Part shown: positions 53,055 through 60,797 of the stretch, one piece after another
Position numbering within the stretch: the first letter of the stretch is position 1
Layout of the letters: the number at the start of each line of letters is the position of its first letter
Source: an uncultured Acidobacteriaceae bacterium
GTDB lineage: Bacteria > Acidobacteriota > Terriglobia > Terriglobales > Acidobacteriaceae
DNA: 64,000 nucleotides
Direction of reading: 5' to 3'
Assembly: GCA_903911925.1 (NCBI GenBank)
Contig: CAIWFH010000008.1
Location: 48,931 to 112,930, forward strand
Translations under genes and position numbers: made by a program
Notes under the pieces: model-generated
Seen by the model: the letters and a program-made list of their open reading frames with translations, nothing else
Databases searched by the model: none
What the model was told of the DNA's origin: nothing

Positions 53055-53936
53055 TTAGAAAACGGTCGGCAAGGCGAGGTTACCGTTCGATTCGTTGCCT
53101 TCGGCGCCGTGGCACTGGCGGCAGAACTGCGCCGTCTGGTTGCTTCCCGCGGTCGGGCTGGCAGGGTTGTAGGGAGCGCGAATAAAGAACATGGTGGCGT
53201 AGGTGCCGCTCGCCAGGCCGGTCTTGGAGCCATGGGAGACCTTGACCACGTTCATGGAGTGCTGATTGTGGCAGCTTGTGCACATGATCGTCGCTGTGTT
53301 GTTGTAGGACTTCGGGCTCACAAAGAAACCGTAGTTGGTGACGAAGGCGGCGAAATTGGTGCCGCTGGGCACAACAACGTTGCCATTGGTGATGGTCCAG
53401 TCCCAATCGTAGGCGCCGGTGCCAAGCGCGGCAGTGAGTCCCACCGGATGATCGTTCAGATAGTTGCCGACGGTGGTGCCGTCGTTTCCGAGTTCGGTCG
53501 GGATGGCGCCGGTGCCGTAGGTTGCAGGCAGCGTCTCATAGACCTTGTTCTTCATCATGGCGCCAGTGGCATAGTTGCCGTCGTGGCAGCTTAAGCAAAG
53601 CAGCAGGCCGGCCATGTCAGGCGTGGTGGCGTTGGTGCCGGGCAGAACGTCCGCGAAGCCGCTTGTGCCGTTCTCGCTGCCGCTGGTGATGGTCTTGCCA
53701 TAAAGGCTGGCTACGTCCTCGCCCCAGAGAGCGATATTGCCGGTGATTGTGTCGGGGGTTTTGGCGGCGCCGTTGCCATATGCGCCGCTGTGCGGTGCAT
53801 GACAGCCCGCGCAACCGCGACCGTAGTTAAGGTGAGCGCCGAGAACGTCACTTGTGGGCGAATAGGTTGGTCCCTGGGCTGCCGCAAACCCCGCAGCTGC
53901 CACAAACATCAGAGCGATTAGAAAATTGCGTTTCAT
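53055..53936 (-). CDS. tetrahaem c-type cytochrome B, exported
   Basis: 293 residues; AGGAGG precedes the ATG. The signal peptide ends near GFAAAQ. Four haem sites are CAGCH, CLSCH, CTSCH and CRQCH. It is paralogous to the protein at 45966-46835 over the whole length, including NYGFF, FFIRAPYNP and the C-terminal GSNQTAQFCRQCH. The mature part is Gly/Asn/Thr-rich with long loops between haem sites. A strong terminator follows, so the gene is set up for high expression as the first gene of the PPIase/barrel/propeller/12-haem series. A four-fold CRP-like palindrome array lies about 390-460 bases upstream. An OmcE-like filament subunit is one possibility, a soluble periplasmic shuttle another. 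Confidence 0.93.
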   Translation of the reverse strand: MKRNFLIALMFVAAAGFAAAQGPTYSPTSDVLGAHLNYGRGCAGCHAPHSGAYGNGAAKTPDTITGNIALWGEDVASLYGKTITSGSENGTSGFADVLPGTNATTPDMAGLLLCLSCHDGNYATGAMMKNKVYETLPATYGTGAIPTELGNDGTTVGNYLNDHPVGLTAALGTGAYDWDWTITNGNVVVPSGTNFAAFVTNYGFFVSPKSYNNTATIMCTSCHNQHSMNVVKVSHGSKTGLASGTYATMFFIRAPYNPASPTAGSNQTAQFCRQCHGAEGNESNGNLALPTVF

Positions 53937-54570
53937 TTGAGTAGAGCCTCCTGGTGCAAATTCTTGCTTTTCGACTGAACCCTAACGTCGACCCTACCGG
54001 TGTTGTTTCAGCTCAGTCTTCATGTAGAACGTGTGCACGACCCATGCCGTTGCGGAGGGATGGGACGATTGTTGGGCAGCATCTCGTAAGTGATTGTCGG
54101 TAAAGCTGGTTTGACCGTCTCCGAGACGCGAAGTTGAGAGACCTGTGGGAACTCGGCATCCGGTGGTGGGAGTTCTGGCACAGTGACGTTGGTGAAAAGC
54201 CCCAAACCGATCCGATGCTGTGAGTGTCGTATTCATGCGTGAGACTCGTCACCGTCGAGGAAGCAGATTGGCCATCCGGAAGAGATCTGCTGTCGTTCGA
54301 CGTTATGGGCACATATTTACAGGTGACTGGGATCACTTGATGTGATCTCAATCACACCAGGTGATTAGCATCACGGCGTGTGATCTCCATCACGCCAAGC
54401 CAACCCGCAGAATGCTCCACTAAATATGTCTGTACTAATAAGGTGAAGATTCAGCAGGTCTGGCGCTGAAGGCCATCGATTCGGCCCACGACGCAAGTTG
54501 GCCGTGAATCGTGCTGCTGTTGGCGATCAAGCACGATTCACCAGCTACTATGACCAGGGGAGATGACGGT
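53937..54570. promoter_or_regulatory. 634-bp divergent regulatory region with four-fold palindrome array
   Basis: This region separates tetrahaem cytochrome B (minus) from the TPR protein pair (plus). It holds the palindrome array at 54323-54393. On the minus strand a short frame at 54020-54205 reads protein-like (TNVTVPELPPPDAEFPQVS) but has only a TTG start and no ribosome site. It may be the remnant of a gene. No sigma-54 promoter with correct spacing was found. Confidence 0.55.
54323..54393. promoter_or_regulatory. array of four CRP/FNR-like palindromes at 19-bp period
   Basis: The sites are 54323-54336 (GTGAC-TGGG-ATCAC), 54342-54355 (GTGAT-CTCA-ATCAC), 54361-54374 (GTGAT-TAGC-ATCAC) and 54380-54393 (GTGAT-CTCC-ATCAC). 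Each start is exactly 19 bases from the next, with 5-base spacers of unrelated sequence. The arms are conserved while the centres vary, as expected for protein binding sites. The second site with flanks is TGTGA-TCTCAA-TCACA, the full CRP core. The array lies 178 bases before the TPR gene and about 390 bases before cytochrome B. Confidence 0.7.
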
Positions 54571-55353
54571 ATGGCAAACGAACCAACCACGGCATCCAGT
54601 GCGAGCCCAACCTTGCAGGCGACGCATGTCTACGCGATGGCAATTATCTGCCTGGTCGCGGGGCTGGCGATTGGATACCTGCTGAAGGGGCCGCAGTCGA
54701 TCGTTTCTCCGGCGCCGCTTGCGGCTAACAGCGGGATTCCCTCTGCTGCCCTGAGCGGAACGGCCGGCGGACCGGTCAGTAGCAATCAGGCGCCGCCCGC
54801 GGCCAACGGCGCAAGGCAGTCTCCGCATGCGGGCGCGATGGGGGGCGGACAAATGCCCACCATGGGACAGATGAAGCAAATGGCAGACAAGCAGGTTGCC
54901 CCGCTGCTTGAAAAGCTGAAGAGCGACCCGAACAACACCGTCGTGCTAACGCAGGTAGGCGGCATTTTTCACGCCACTCATCAGTTCAAGGAAGCAGCCG
55001 TTTATTACGGGAAAGCAGTTCAGGCTGATCCTAAAAACGTAGCCCTGCGCAACAAGTTGGCATCGAGTCTTTATCGGAGCGGCGATGCCGATGGCGCGAT
55101 CGCGCAACTGAATCAGGCTCTGCGCTATGACCCCAAAGACGCGAATTCGCTATTCAACCTGGGCACCATCAAGTTGGAGGCAAAACGAGACGGCAAGGGA
55201 GCCCTGGCCGCCTGGCAGCAATTGTTGAATTCAAATCCCCAATTGAGCGCGGACCGCAGGGCGTTCGTGTTGAAGCTCATGGCCGACGTGCAAACAAATT
55301 TGGGCGATCAACATGCGGTTGAAGGAGCAAAGGGCAATGACAGACACAAGTAA
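54571..55353 (+). CDS. membrane-anchored TPR protein A
   Basis: 260 residues from ATG at 54571, eight bases after GGGGAG; the open frame to 54511 has no ribosome site. One membrane helix (about 18-38, YAMAIICLVAGLAIGYLLKG) is followed by an Ala/Pro/Gly/Met-rich linker (about 45-105) and three or more TPR units (VAPLLEKLKSDPNNTVVLTQ, FKEAAVYYGKAVQADPKN, DGAIAQLNQALRYDPKDA). The layout resembles the TPR part of NrfG/CcmH/CycH, which holds apocytochromes for haem ligation. That role is inferred from the cytochrome context. It overlaps its paralogue, the next gene, by 17 bases. Confidence 0.82.
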   Translation: MANEPTTASSASPTLQATHVYAMAIICLVAGLAIGYLLKGPQSIVSPAPLAANSGIPSAALSGTAGGPVSSNQAPPAANGARQSPHAGAMGGGQMPTMGQMKQMADKQVAPLLEKLKSDPNNTVVLTQVGGIFHATHQFKEAAVYYGKAVQADPKNVALRNKLASSLYRSGDADGAIAQLNQALRYDPKDANSLFNLGTIKLEAKRDGKGALAAWQQLLNSNPQLSADRRAFVLKLMADVQTNLGDQHAVEGAKGNDRHK

Positions 55354-56005
55354 AACGCCTCTTGAGCAATGGACACGCGAACGGGCTATCGTATTGGCGG
55401 TTGTGTGCCTCGCGGCCGGAATCGCCGGCGGCTGGTTTATCCGGGGATCTCAAGGCCCGGCAACCATAGGTCCTGCACAATCCCTGCTTGCCCCGGTTCC
55501 GGCGGGGAATGGAAGCGGTGCCGCATCGCAGGCTCCCAGTCCGGCGCGATTGAAGGAAATGGCAAACGCACAGGCGGCGCCGCTGATCGACAAACTCAGG
55601 ACTGAGCCCAACAGCGCCGACGTGCTGATTGGCATCGGGAATATCTATTACGACGCGCAGCAATACCCGATTGCCATCGACTACTACGGCCGCGCTCTCA
55701 AATCGAAGCCTTCCGACGCGGATGTTCGCACGGATATGGGTACCGCCTATTGGTTTACGGGCAATGCCGACGCTGCAATTGCAGAGTTCAACAAGGCGCT
55801 GACCTACGCGCCCAAGAATCCGAATACGCTTTTCAATCTGGGCCTGGTGAAGTGGAAGGGAAAGAAGGACGGAGCCGGCGCTCTGGCCGATTGGGAGAAG
55901 TTGCTGGCGGCCAATCCCCACTATGCGTCACGCGACAAAGTAGAGCAGTTGATGGCCGATGTGAAAAAGCAGTCGGCGGGCAAGCCGGGCGCGAAAGCGA
56001 ATTAG
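55337..56005 (+). CDS. membrane-anchored TPR protein B
   Basis: 222 residues from ATG at 55337, within the end of the TPR protein A gene; GAAGGAG lies 10 bases before. One membrane helix (about 19-37, AIVLAVVCLAAGIAGGWFIR), a shorter Ala/Gly/Pro linker, then TPR units (QYPIAIDYYGRALKSKPSDA, DAAIAEFNKALTYAPKNP). It is a paralogue of TPR protein A: both contain APLIDKL/APLLEKL after the linker and NTLFNLG/NSLFNLG in the third unit. The pair may act together as an anchored apocytochrome-binding module; direct evidence is lacking. Confidence 0.82.
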   Translation: MTDTSKTPLEQWTRERAIVLAVVCLAAGIAGGWFIRGSQGPATIGPAQSLLAPVPAGNGSGAASQAPSPARLKEMANAQAAPLIDKLRTEPNSADVLIGIGNIYYDAQQYPIAIDYYGRALKSKPSDADVRTDMGTAYWFTGNADAAIAEFNKALTYAPKNPNTLFNLGLVKWKGKKDGAGALADWEKLLAANPHYASRDKVEQLMADVKKQSAGKPGAKAN

Positions 56006-56070
56006 TTCCAAATAGCCGCCCGGTTCCAAGCGTCGCTTGTCCAGTGGATGAACGAAAATTACGCGGCAGG

Positions 56071-56580
56071 CTAACGAGTGCTGAATTTCCGGCTCAGCGG
56101 CACGCGCACCATGATCCCGCGGTCTGTTCTCATGACGAGTCTTGAGTACGACTCGTTCTCTACCCCTGCGAACGATTGATAATTGTCATTGAGTGAAGCC
56201 ACATTAACTTGAAGCGGCTCCTTTGCGTCGGCAGGTACGGCAAAGGTCAAGTGAACATCCGGCCGGCCGTCGCCGTCCAGATCCACATCTTCGCTAATCT
56301 GCGCGGGCAGCGCACTTGCGGGCTCCCAGGCAACCTGAACAAAGGGCTCCATGCGCTGCAGCAGATGCGGCTTCACAGGTTGATTGACGACAATCCGATA
56401 TCCATCCCTGGCTATCGTGCGCGCCGCCACTCCACCGGAATACCCCTCATCCACATGCAGTCCGGCTCGCGCCACCGCGTTCGAGAAGAATCCCATCAGA
56501 ACAAAGGGAACAAGGATTGCCACCAGCAGCGTGAGGCCTCCAGCAAAATATCCCAGAACGGCAGTAAATGATTTGCGCAT
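56071..56580 (-). CDS. membrane-anchored hypothetical protein with acidic D-x-D-G loop
   Basis: 169 residues from ATG at 56580, after AAGGGGA. One membrane helix (about 8-32, FAGGLTLLVAILVPFVLMGF) is followed by an extracytoplasmic domain. That domain has VDLDGDGRPDVHLTF (about 106-120), a loop of the Ca-binding dockerin/FG-GAP kind, and the end SRLVMRTDRGIMVRVPL. I do not recognise the family. It follows the ferredoxin gene by 17 bases and forms with it and the DsbD/UreH-like gene a three-gene set. Confidence 0.72.
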   Translation of the reverse strand: MRKSFTAVLGYFAGGLTLLVAILVPFVLMGFFSNAVARAGLHVDEGYSGGVAARTIARDGYRIVVNQPVKPHLLQRMEPFVQVAWEPASALPAQISEDVDLDGDGRPDVHLTFAVPADAKEPLQVNVASLNDNYQSFAGVENESYSRLVMRTDRGIMVRVPLSRKFSTR

Positions 56581-56597
56581 TGATTTCCCCTTCCCTG

Positions 56598-57764
56598 CTA
56601 CATCGCAAAATGCAAAAGATGCGATACCGAATTTGCCAGAACGCTGCCGCCAAACATGGTAGCCATGGCCCACGCGCCGTAAAGAAAGAGCAGGCGGCTG
56701 CGCTCCGAGGACGGCCCAACCGCTGTACCTTTCACGTGCCATACGGCCGCATGGTTCTTGCAGACGTCCACGCATGCCCCGCACTTCATGCAACCAAGCA
56801 GCGTGTTGCCTGCCTGCACAGACTCCTTGGAAATGGCCATCGTGGGGCAAGCATTCCGGCAAGCCGCGCAGTCGATGCACTTCTCGCGGTCAATGCGGAT
56901 CTCAAAGATATTGATCTTGTTGAAGAGCGACTGAAATGCCCCGAAGGGGCAGAAGAACGCGCACTGTGTCCGCTTTTTCGTCAACAGAGGAAGCACGATA
57001 ACCAGGCCAATAAACAGGACGACGAAGATCACCATTTGAATTGCGGTTTGCACCGAGCGCACGGCCGGGTATTCGGTGACCGCTTTGAAGGGGCAAAGCC
57101 ACATGCAGTACACCGGCTCAAACAGCGCGGCCGACAGCAGCACAATGGCCAGCAGAATGGCCCACGGCACAAGGCGAAATCGCGGATCGATGCGGCGGAT
57201 CTTTGGCTTCTTTGCCACCGCCGCGAATCCCTCTTCAATGCCGCCAAAGAAGCACGCGTAGCTGCACCAGGCTTTGCCAAGCACCAGCGTCAAGGCCAGC
57301 CAGAGGCCGATCATAATGGCGATCGAATGCGGATTGCTCGCCGTGGGCAGAATGGAACCCGGGAAGATGATGCTGCGTGTGAGCGCCGCCGGAATCACCA
57401 GCATGGGAATCACCATGTAACAGAATGGCGTATCGCCAGACACCATTCGCTCAATGGGAATACTCATGGTGCCGCGCACGGCGATCAGGTCGGCGATGAA
57501 GCCCACCGGAAAGAGAAGACCGAGAGCCACGAAGAAGTACCGCCTCCAACGATAAGTCGTTCCGGTCCGCATCATCAGGAAGAACAGCGCAGTCATAAAA
57601 AGCATGACCACCACGGATGCGAGGCGAAGGTCGAGGCGCGGTTGAAAGAAAGCGCGCGAAAACATCAGCAGCGACCATAACAATATCGGCAAGGTCAGCA
57701 GGATCGACTTCCCTATCCTGCGAAATGCCGGCGGACGTTCGAGAGTAGAAGGATGGCTAGACAT
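56598..57764 (-). CDS. NapH/CcoG-like polytopic 4Fe-4S ferredoxin
   Basis: 388 residues from ATG at 57764, six bases after GAGGA; a TTG five codons earlier is less likely. About six membrane helices are present. Three CX3C motifs at membrane boundaries (CSYACFFGG, CMWLCPF, CAFFCPFGAF) are typical of NapH/NosR/CcoG proteins. Two classical clusters, CIDCAACRNACP and CMKCGACVDVCK, sit in the C-terminal half. Such proteins pass electrons between quinol, thiols and periplasmic redox partners. Here it overlaps a DsbD/UreH-like membrane protein gene by 8 bases, close to the cytochrome locus. It may drive electron input or reductive maturation; which one cannot be decided from sequence. Confidence 0.87.
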   Translation of the reverse strand: MSSHPSTLERPPAFRRIGKSILLTLPILLWSLLMFSRAFFQPRLDLRLASVVVMLFMTALFFLMMRTGTTYRWRRYFFVALGLLFPVGFIADLIAVRGTMSIPIERMVSGDTPFCYMVIPMLVIPAALTRSIIFPGSILPTASNPHSIAIMIGLWLALTLVLGKAWCSYACFFGGIEEGFAAVAKKPKIRRIDPRFRLVPWAILLAIVLLSAALFEPVYCMWLCPFKAVTEYPAVRSVQTAIQMVIFVVLFIGLVIVLPLLTKKRTQCAFFCPFGAFQSLFNKINIFEIRIDREKCIDCAACRNACPTMAISKESVQAGNTLLGCMKCGACVDVCKNHAAVWHVKGTAVGPSSERSRLLFLYGAWAMATMFGGSVLANSVSHLLHFAM

Positions 57765-58428
57765 AGATGATCCTCGCAATCAAGGTTGAGGCTCCGAGAA
57801 ACCCGTAGTAGCATGCCAGTAGGGCCGCGGCGATCCGCGCAACCGTGGCGATCGCAGGGTTGCGCTGCACAAAACCCAGCGCGAGAAACGGTGCGAACCA
57901 GACCGCTGTTCCGGCGAAGAACAGAACAAAGAAAACCAGCGCGGCCGGCAGGCTGCCCAATTGCGACGCCCGCACCCCCGCCACCAGAAACGGCGGACAA
58001 AGATTGATGCCGGTAAGAAATCCCAGAGTTGCCGCGCCGGTGCGGCCCGGTTGCGGCGCCACGCCTATCTGGACCAGGCGGCGTCCAGATTCTGCCGCAC
58101 AGGATCGGGTTTTCGGCCACCCTATTGCATAGGTCAGCAGCGCTATCGCCAGCAGCAACTGGACGCATCCAAATGCCCACGCGCGCCCGCTCCATGCATG
58201 CGGAATCGCAGACCCGGCCCACCAGGCTACACACGCAAACAACAGGTACCCCATCAACCGGGCTGCGAGGAAGACCGTCAACTGATGGCTGCGGACGCGC
58301 CACCCATTCGGCAGAATCAGCATCCAGGGAACAACAACCGGGCCGCAAGAGGCCAGGCATATGGGGCCTGTAGCCAATCCGAGAGCCAGCGCCTCCCAGA
58401 CGCTCGCTGAAATAGATGGGAGGTTCAT
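57757..58428 (-). CDS. DsbD/UreH-like (sulfite exporter TauE/SafE superfamily) membrane protein
   Basis: 223 residues, six or so membrane helices. PICLASCGPVVVPWML (about 22-37) and TGINLCPPFLVAG (about 143-155) place Cys-Gly-Pro and Cys-Pro-Pro in two symmetry-related helices, as in the thiol-transfer core of DsbD/CcdA and in UreH-like proteins. The fold would move electrons (thiol reduction) or a metal across the membrane. It is the first gene of a set with the NapH-like ferredoxin, and System II cytochrome maturation needs a CcdA-type reductant supply. A link is therefore reasonable but unproven. Confidence 0.78.
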   Translation of the reverse strand: MNLPSISASVWEALALGLATGPICLASCGPVVVPWMLILPNGWRVRSHQLTVFLAARLMGYLLFACVAWWAGSAIPHAWSGRAWAFGCVQLLLAIALLTYAIGWPKTRSCAAESGRRLVQIGVAPQPGRTGAATLGFLTGINLCPPFLVAGVRASQLGSLPAALVFFVLFFAGTAVWFAPFLALGFVQRNPAIATVARIAAALLACYYGFLGASTLIARIIYV

Positions 58429-58572
58429 GCCGCGCAGTTTACGCCCTTCTCCTGTGCTATGTCTGTGAGACCGGGCGGCTTAGTAATCTTGTTGACGTGA
58501 ATATTCAGCGCATTGAAACTCACTTGCCGGTGTATGCCGTTGGAGGCTGCTCTTAGGTCGCCTTCCACCGCC

Positions 58573-60102
58573 TCACCGCCACCCCTTTAGCTGCGGCCAA
58601 AGTTTTCGCAAATCCACTTTCAATCCGCGGCAGTGGAAGATTGGATAGTTTGAGTCGGCGCGCGAGTATGGATCGTAGGGCTGTGCGACCAGCGTCAGTG
58701 ACGCGCACATTGTCGTGTATTTTCCCGGCGATTCCTCGTTGAGCAGGATGATGCTTTCTCCCGTGTAGTTGCGCGGACCCCAGATCCAGTAGTTGTTGGC
58801 GGCGCTGATCGACTTGGGCAATCCATATTTCGGACCGAAGAGATCGATGGCGCCGGCTTGACCGTAGTCCGGCGCCCCGATCGCGGTCACCTGTTGCTCG
58901 GCAGCAGGCAGAGAGTGAAAGTAGGCAGCCACAATCTTCACTCTCTCTTCCCATCCGCACATGTCGGCGTAGAGCTGCGGGAGTTTTCCCAACGGCTGGT
59001 TTTCAAATTTCTGCTGCGTAATTCCCAGCGCTTTTGAGTAGGCAATAAACGTGCGCACTGGAAGTACAGGAATGATGGTCGGTGCAATCAGTGCTCCAAC
59101 GATGAACATCGGCAGCGCATACGCGGGGCGAGTCCACCTCCACGGTCGTCGCTCAGTCAACTGCTCAAAACACACGGCTCCCGCGGCAAATATGATCGGG
59201 TACACAGGCGCGACGTAATAGAACTTGCCGCGAAGCGCCATCATCAGCCCGAGGACAGCAATGAATCCATAACCCAGGACTCGGAAACTGCGTCCGCGCC
59301 GCGAAAACAGGAAGAAGACCCCAAGGACTACGAGCACTGCCGCGACATAACCGATCATTTGCGCCTGTTGCCACAGGTACGGGAGCGGCGGCAACATCAC
59401 GTCGCGCGGCCCGCGGCGAATGTCCACGATCATATGCACAAAAGGATAGTGCCAGCTTCTTTGCCAAAGAAAGTTCGGCAGTGCGATCAATGTTGCAAGC
59501 GCCGCTCCCAGCCAAATCCAGGGATGAATCAGGCTCTTGCGCAGCGGGGTCAGCAGGACGCCGATCAAAATCCCGCACACGAAAAAAGCCACGCCGTATT
59601 TGTTCAGCAGCGTGACTCCGATGACCGCTCCCATGGCGAGCCACAGCTTTTGGTTACCGGTCAGGACGAGCCTCACCACCAGCCACGCCAGAAGAGCCCA
59701 TAACAATGGGTCGAAGGCGTTCATCGTAAACAAGTGGGTGAAGCCGAGAAAGACCGGTGTTACCAGCACCGCCATTGCCGACAGCAACATCGCCCAGCGC
59801 CCGCCGCCCATTTCACGCGCCAACCGGGCGGTAACAAATATCGCGCCAACGTCGCCAAGCATCGGGAGCAGACGCAGCGCGTAGAGAGACGTGCCAATCG
59901 TATGCTGCAGCAACCAGGCCATCCATGCGATCAGCGGAGGTTGATCGACGTACCCCCAGGCCGGATGCTCGCCGCAGGCCAGATAGTACAGTTCATCGCG
60001 GAAGTATCCGTAGTTCGGCGCTGCCACGACATACACCGCCACACGGACCAAGGCCACATAAACGACGAGCGCTCTGCCTGAGGTGAAGTCAATCTTTCGC
60101 AT
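58573..60102 (-). CDS. ArnT/PMT-like (GT39-type) membrane glycosyltransferase
   Basis: 509 residues from ATG at 60102; ATGs at 60111 and 60204 are possible but have no better ribosome site. The chain has about ten to twelve membrane helices. The first periplasmic loop has YGYFRDELYYLACGEHPAWG followed by YVDQPPLIAW. The DELYY pair is the acidic catalytic-site motif typical of GT39/GT83 enzymes, which transfer a sugar from a polyprenyl-phosphate donor. A soluble C-terminal part (about 385-509) follows. It probably decorates an envelope glycan or protein; the acceptor is not evident. It is monocistronic, 144 bases from the DsbD/UreH-like gene. Confidence 0.87.
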   Translation of the reverse strand: MRKIDFTSGRALVVYVALVRVAVYVVAAPNYGYFRDELYYLACGEHPAWGYVDQPPLIAWMAWLLQHTIGTSLYALRLLPMLGDVGAIFVTARLAREMGGGRWAMLLSAMAVLVTPVFLGFTHLFTMNAFDPLLWALLAWLVVRLVLTGNQKLWLAMGAVIGVTLLNKYGVAFFVCGILIGVLLTPLRKSLIHPWIWLGAALATLIALPNFLWQRSWHYPFVHMIVDIRRGPRDVMLPPLPYLWQQAQMIGYVAAVLVVLGVFFLFSRRGRSFRVLGYGFIAVLGLMMALRGKFYYVAPVYPIIFAAGAVCFEQLTERRPWRWTRPAYALPMFIVGALIAPTIIPVLPVRTFIAYSKALGITQQKFENQPLGKLPQLYADMCGWEERVKIVAAYFHSLPAAEQQVTAIGAPDYGQAGAIDLFGPKYGLPKSISAANNYWIWGPRNYTGESIILLNEESPGKYTTMCASLTLVAQPYDPYSRADSNYPIFHCRGLKVDLRKLWPQLKGWR

Positions 60103-60278
60103 TGCGGGCATCCCGATGAGAAGTTGGATGGGAAGAAGATTAGCACAACTCTCTCTTTTATCGGACGAGCACGCGACCGATGCGGCCCGCTCCTCCGGAT
60201 TCATTTCGCGGAGCGCTCCAGACCAGGATCATTTCCAGAAGTCAGATTTTAAGGATTCAGGCTGCGATGGAAGGGAAC

Positions 60279-60371
60279 TGGCGGAGAGATGGGGATTCGA
60301 ACCCCAGATAGAGCTTTTGACCCTATAACGGTTTAGCAAACCGCCGCCTTCAGCCACTCGGCCATCTCTCC
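60279..60371 (-). tRNA. tRNA-Ser (anticodon GCU)
   Basis: On the minus strand the acceptor stem GGAGAGA pairs with TCTCTCC, the T-loop is GGTTCGAATCC, and the long variable arm is typical of class II tRNAs. The anticodon loop TTTGCTAAA gives GCT, reading AGC/AGU serine codons. Discriminator base G and a gene-encoded CCA end the 93-base gene. No integrase or repeated 3' end is seen nearby. Confidence 0.96.
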
Positions 60372-60797
60372 GGGTCTGAGAGGGATTATACCGGAAAACT
60401 CGCTGGCGGCGCTTTGGAAAGCGCGATGCTGGTTCCCGCCCTTCCCAGGCGCGGCAAGTATGAGCCCTTTCGAATTCCTGTTTGGAGCCGAAATCCCGGG
60501 CAATGGGAGGATCCGCATCTAACCCCCGCTGGAAAGACCCCTTGGGGAGTCACCTTGTCGGGGCCCAAAAAAGCCTCTTCTTTGCACGGCCATCGGCAGG
60601 GGCGATGAGCCTCTACTTCGGCTCGCAGGGGGGGTCTCAAAAGCCCCCGATCCGCGTTCGAATCCGGCTCGGTTTGTCTCGCCGGAAAAGCGTGCTCCCA
60701 CCCGCGCCAGGCGCGGGGACCGCACACTTTGAAAGTTTCTGATTCCAGGCGCATTTTTCTCTTTGTGTGGGGGGCAAAAGTTGTTAGATTCACATCA
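60372..60797. other. 426-bp intergenic region upstream of APC permease
   Basis: No gene is supported. Several short GC-rich palindromic stretches occur (GGCGCTTTGGAAAGCGC near 60404; GGGGG/CCCCC around TCTCAAAAG near 60630). A -10-like TAGATT (60785-60790) lies 7 bases before the permease ATG. Confidence 0.4.

Noticed and set aside
54498..54515. Possible sigma-54 promoter (TTGGC ... GTGC) upstream of the TPR genes
   Set aside because: Spacing between the GG and GC elements is one base too long for a -24/-12 promoter and the flanks do not match.
60279..60371. tRNA-Ser as integration site of a genomic island
   Set aside because: No integrase, no duplicated tRNA 3' end and no change in gene character on either side.
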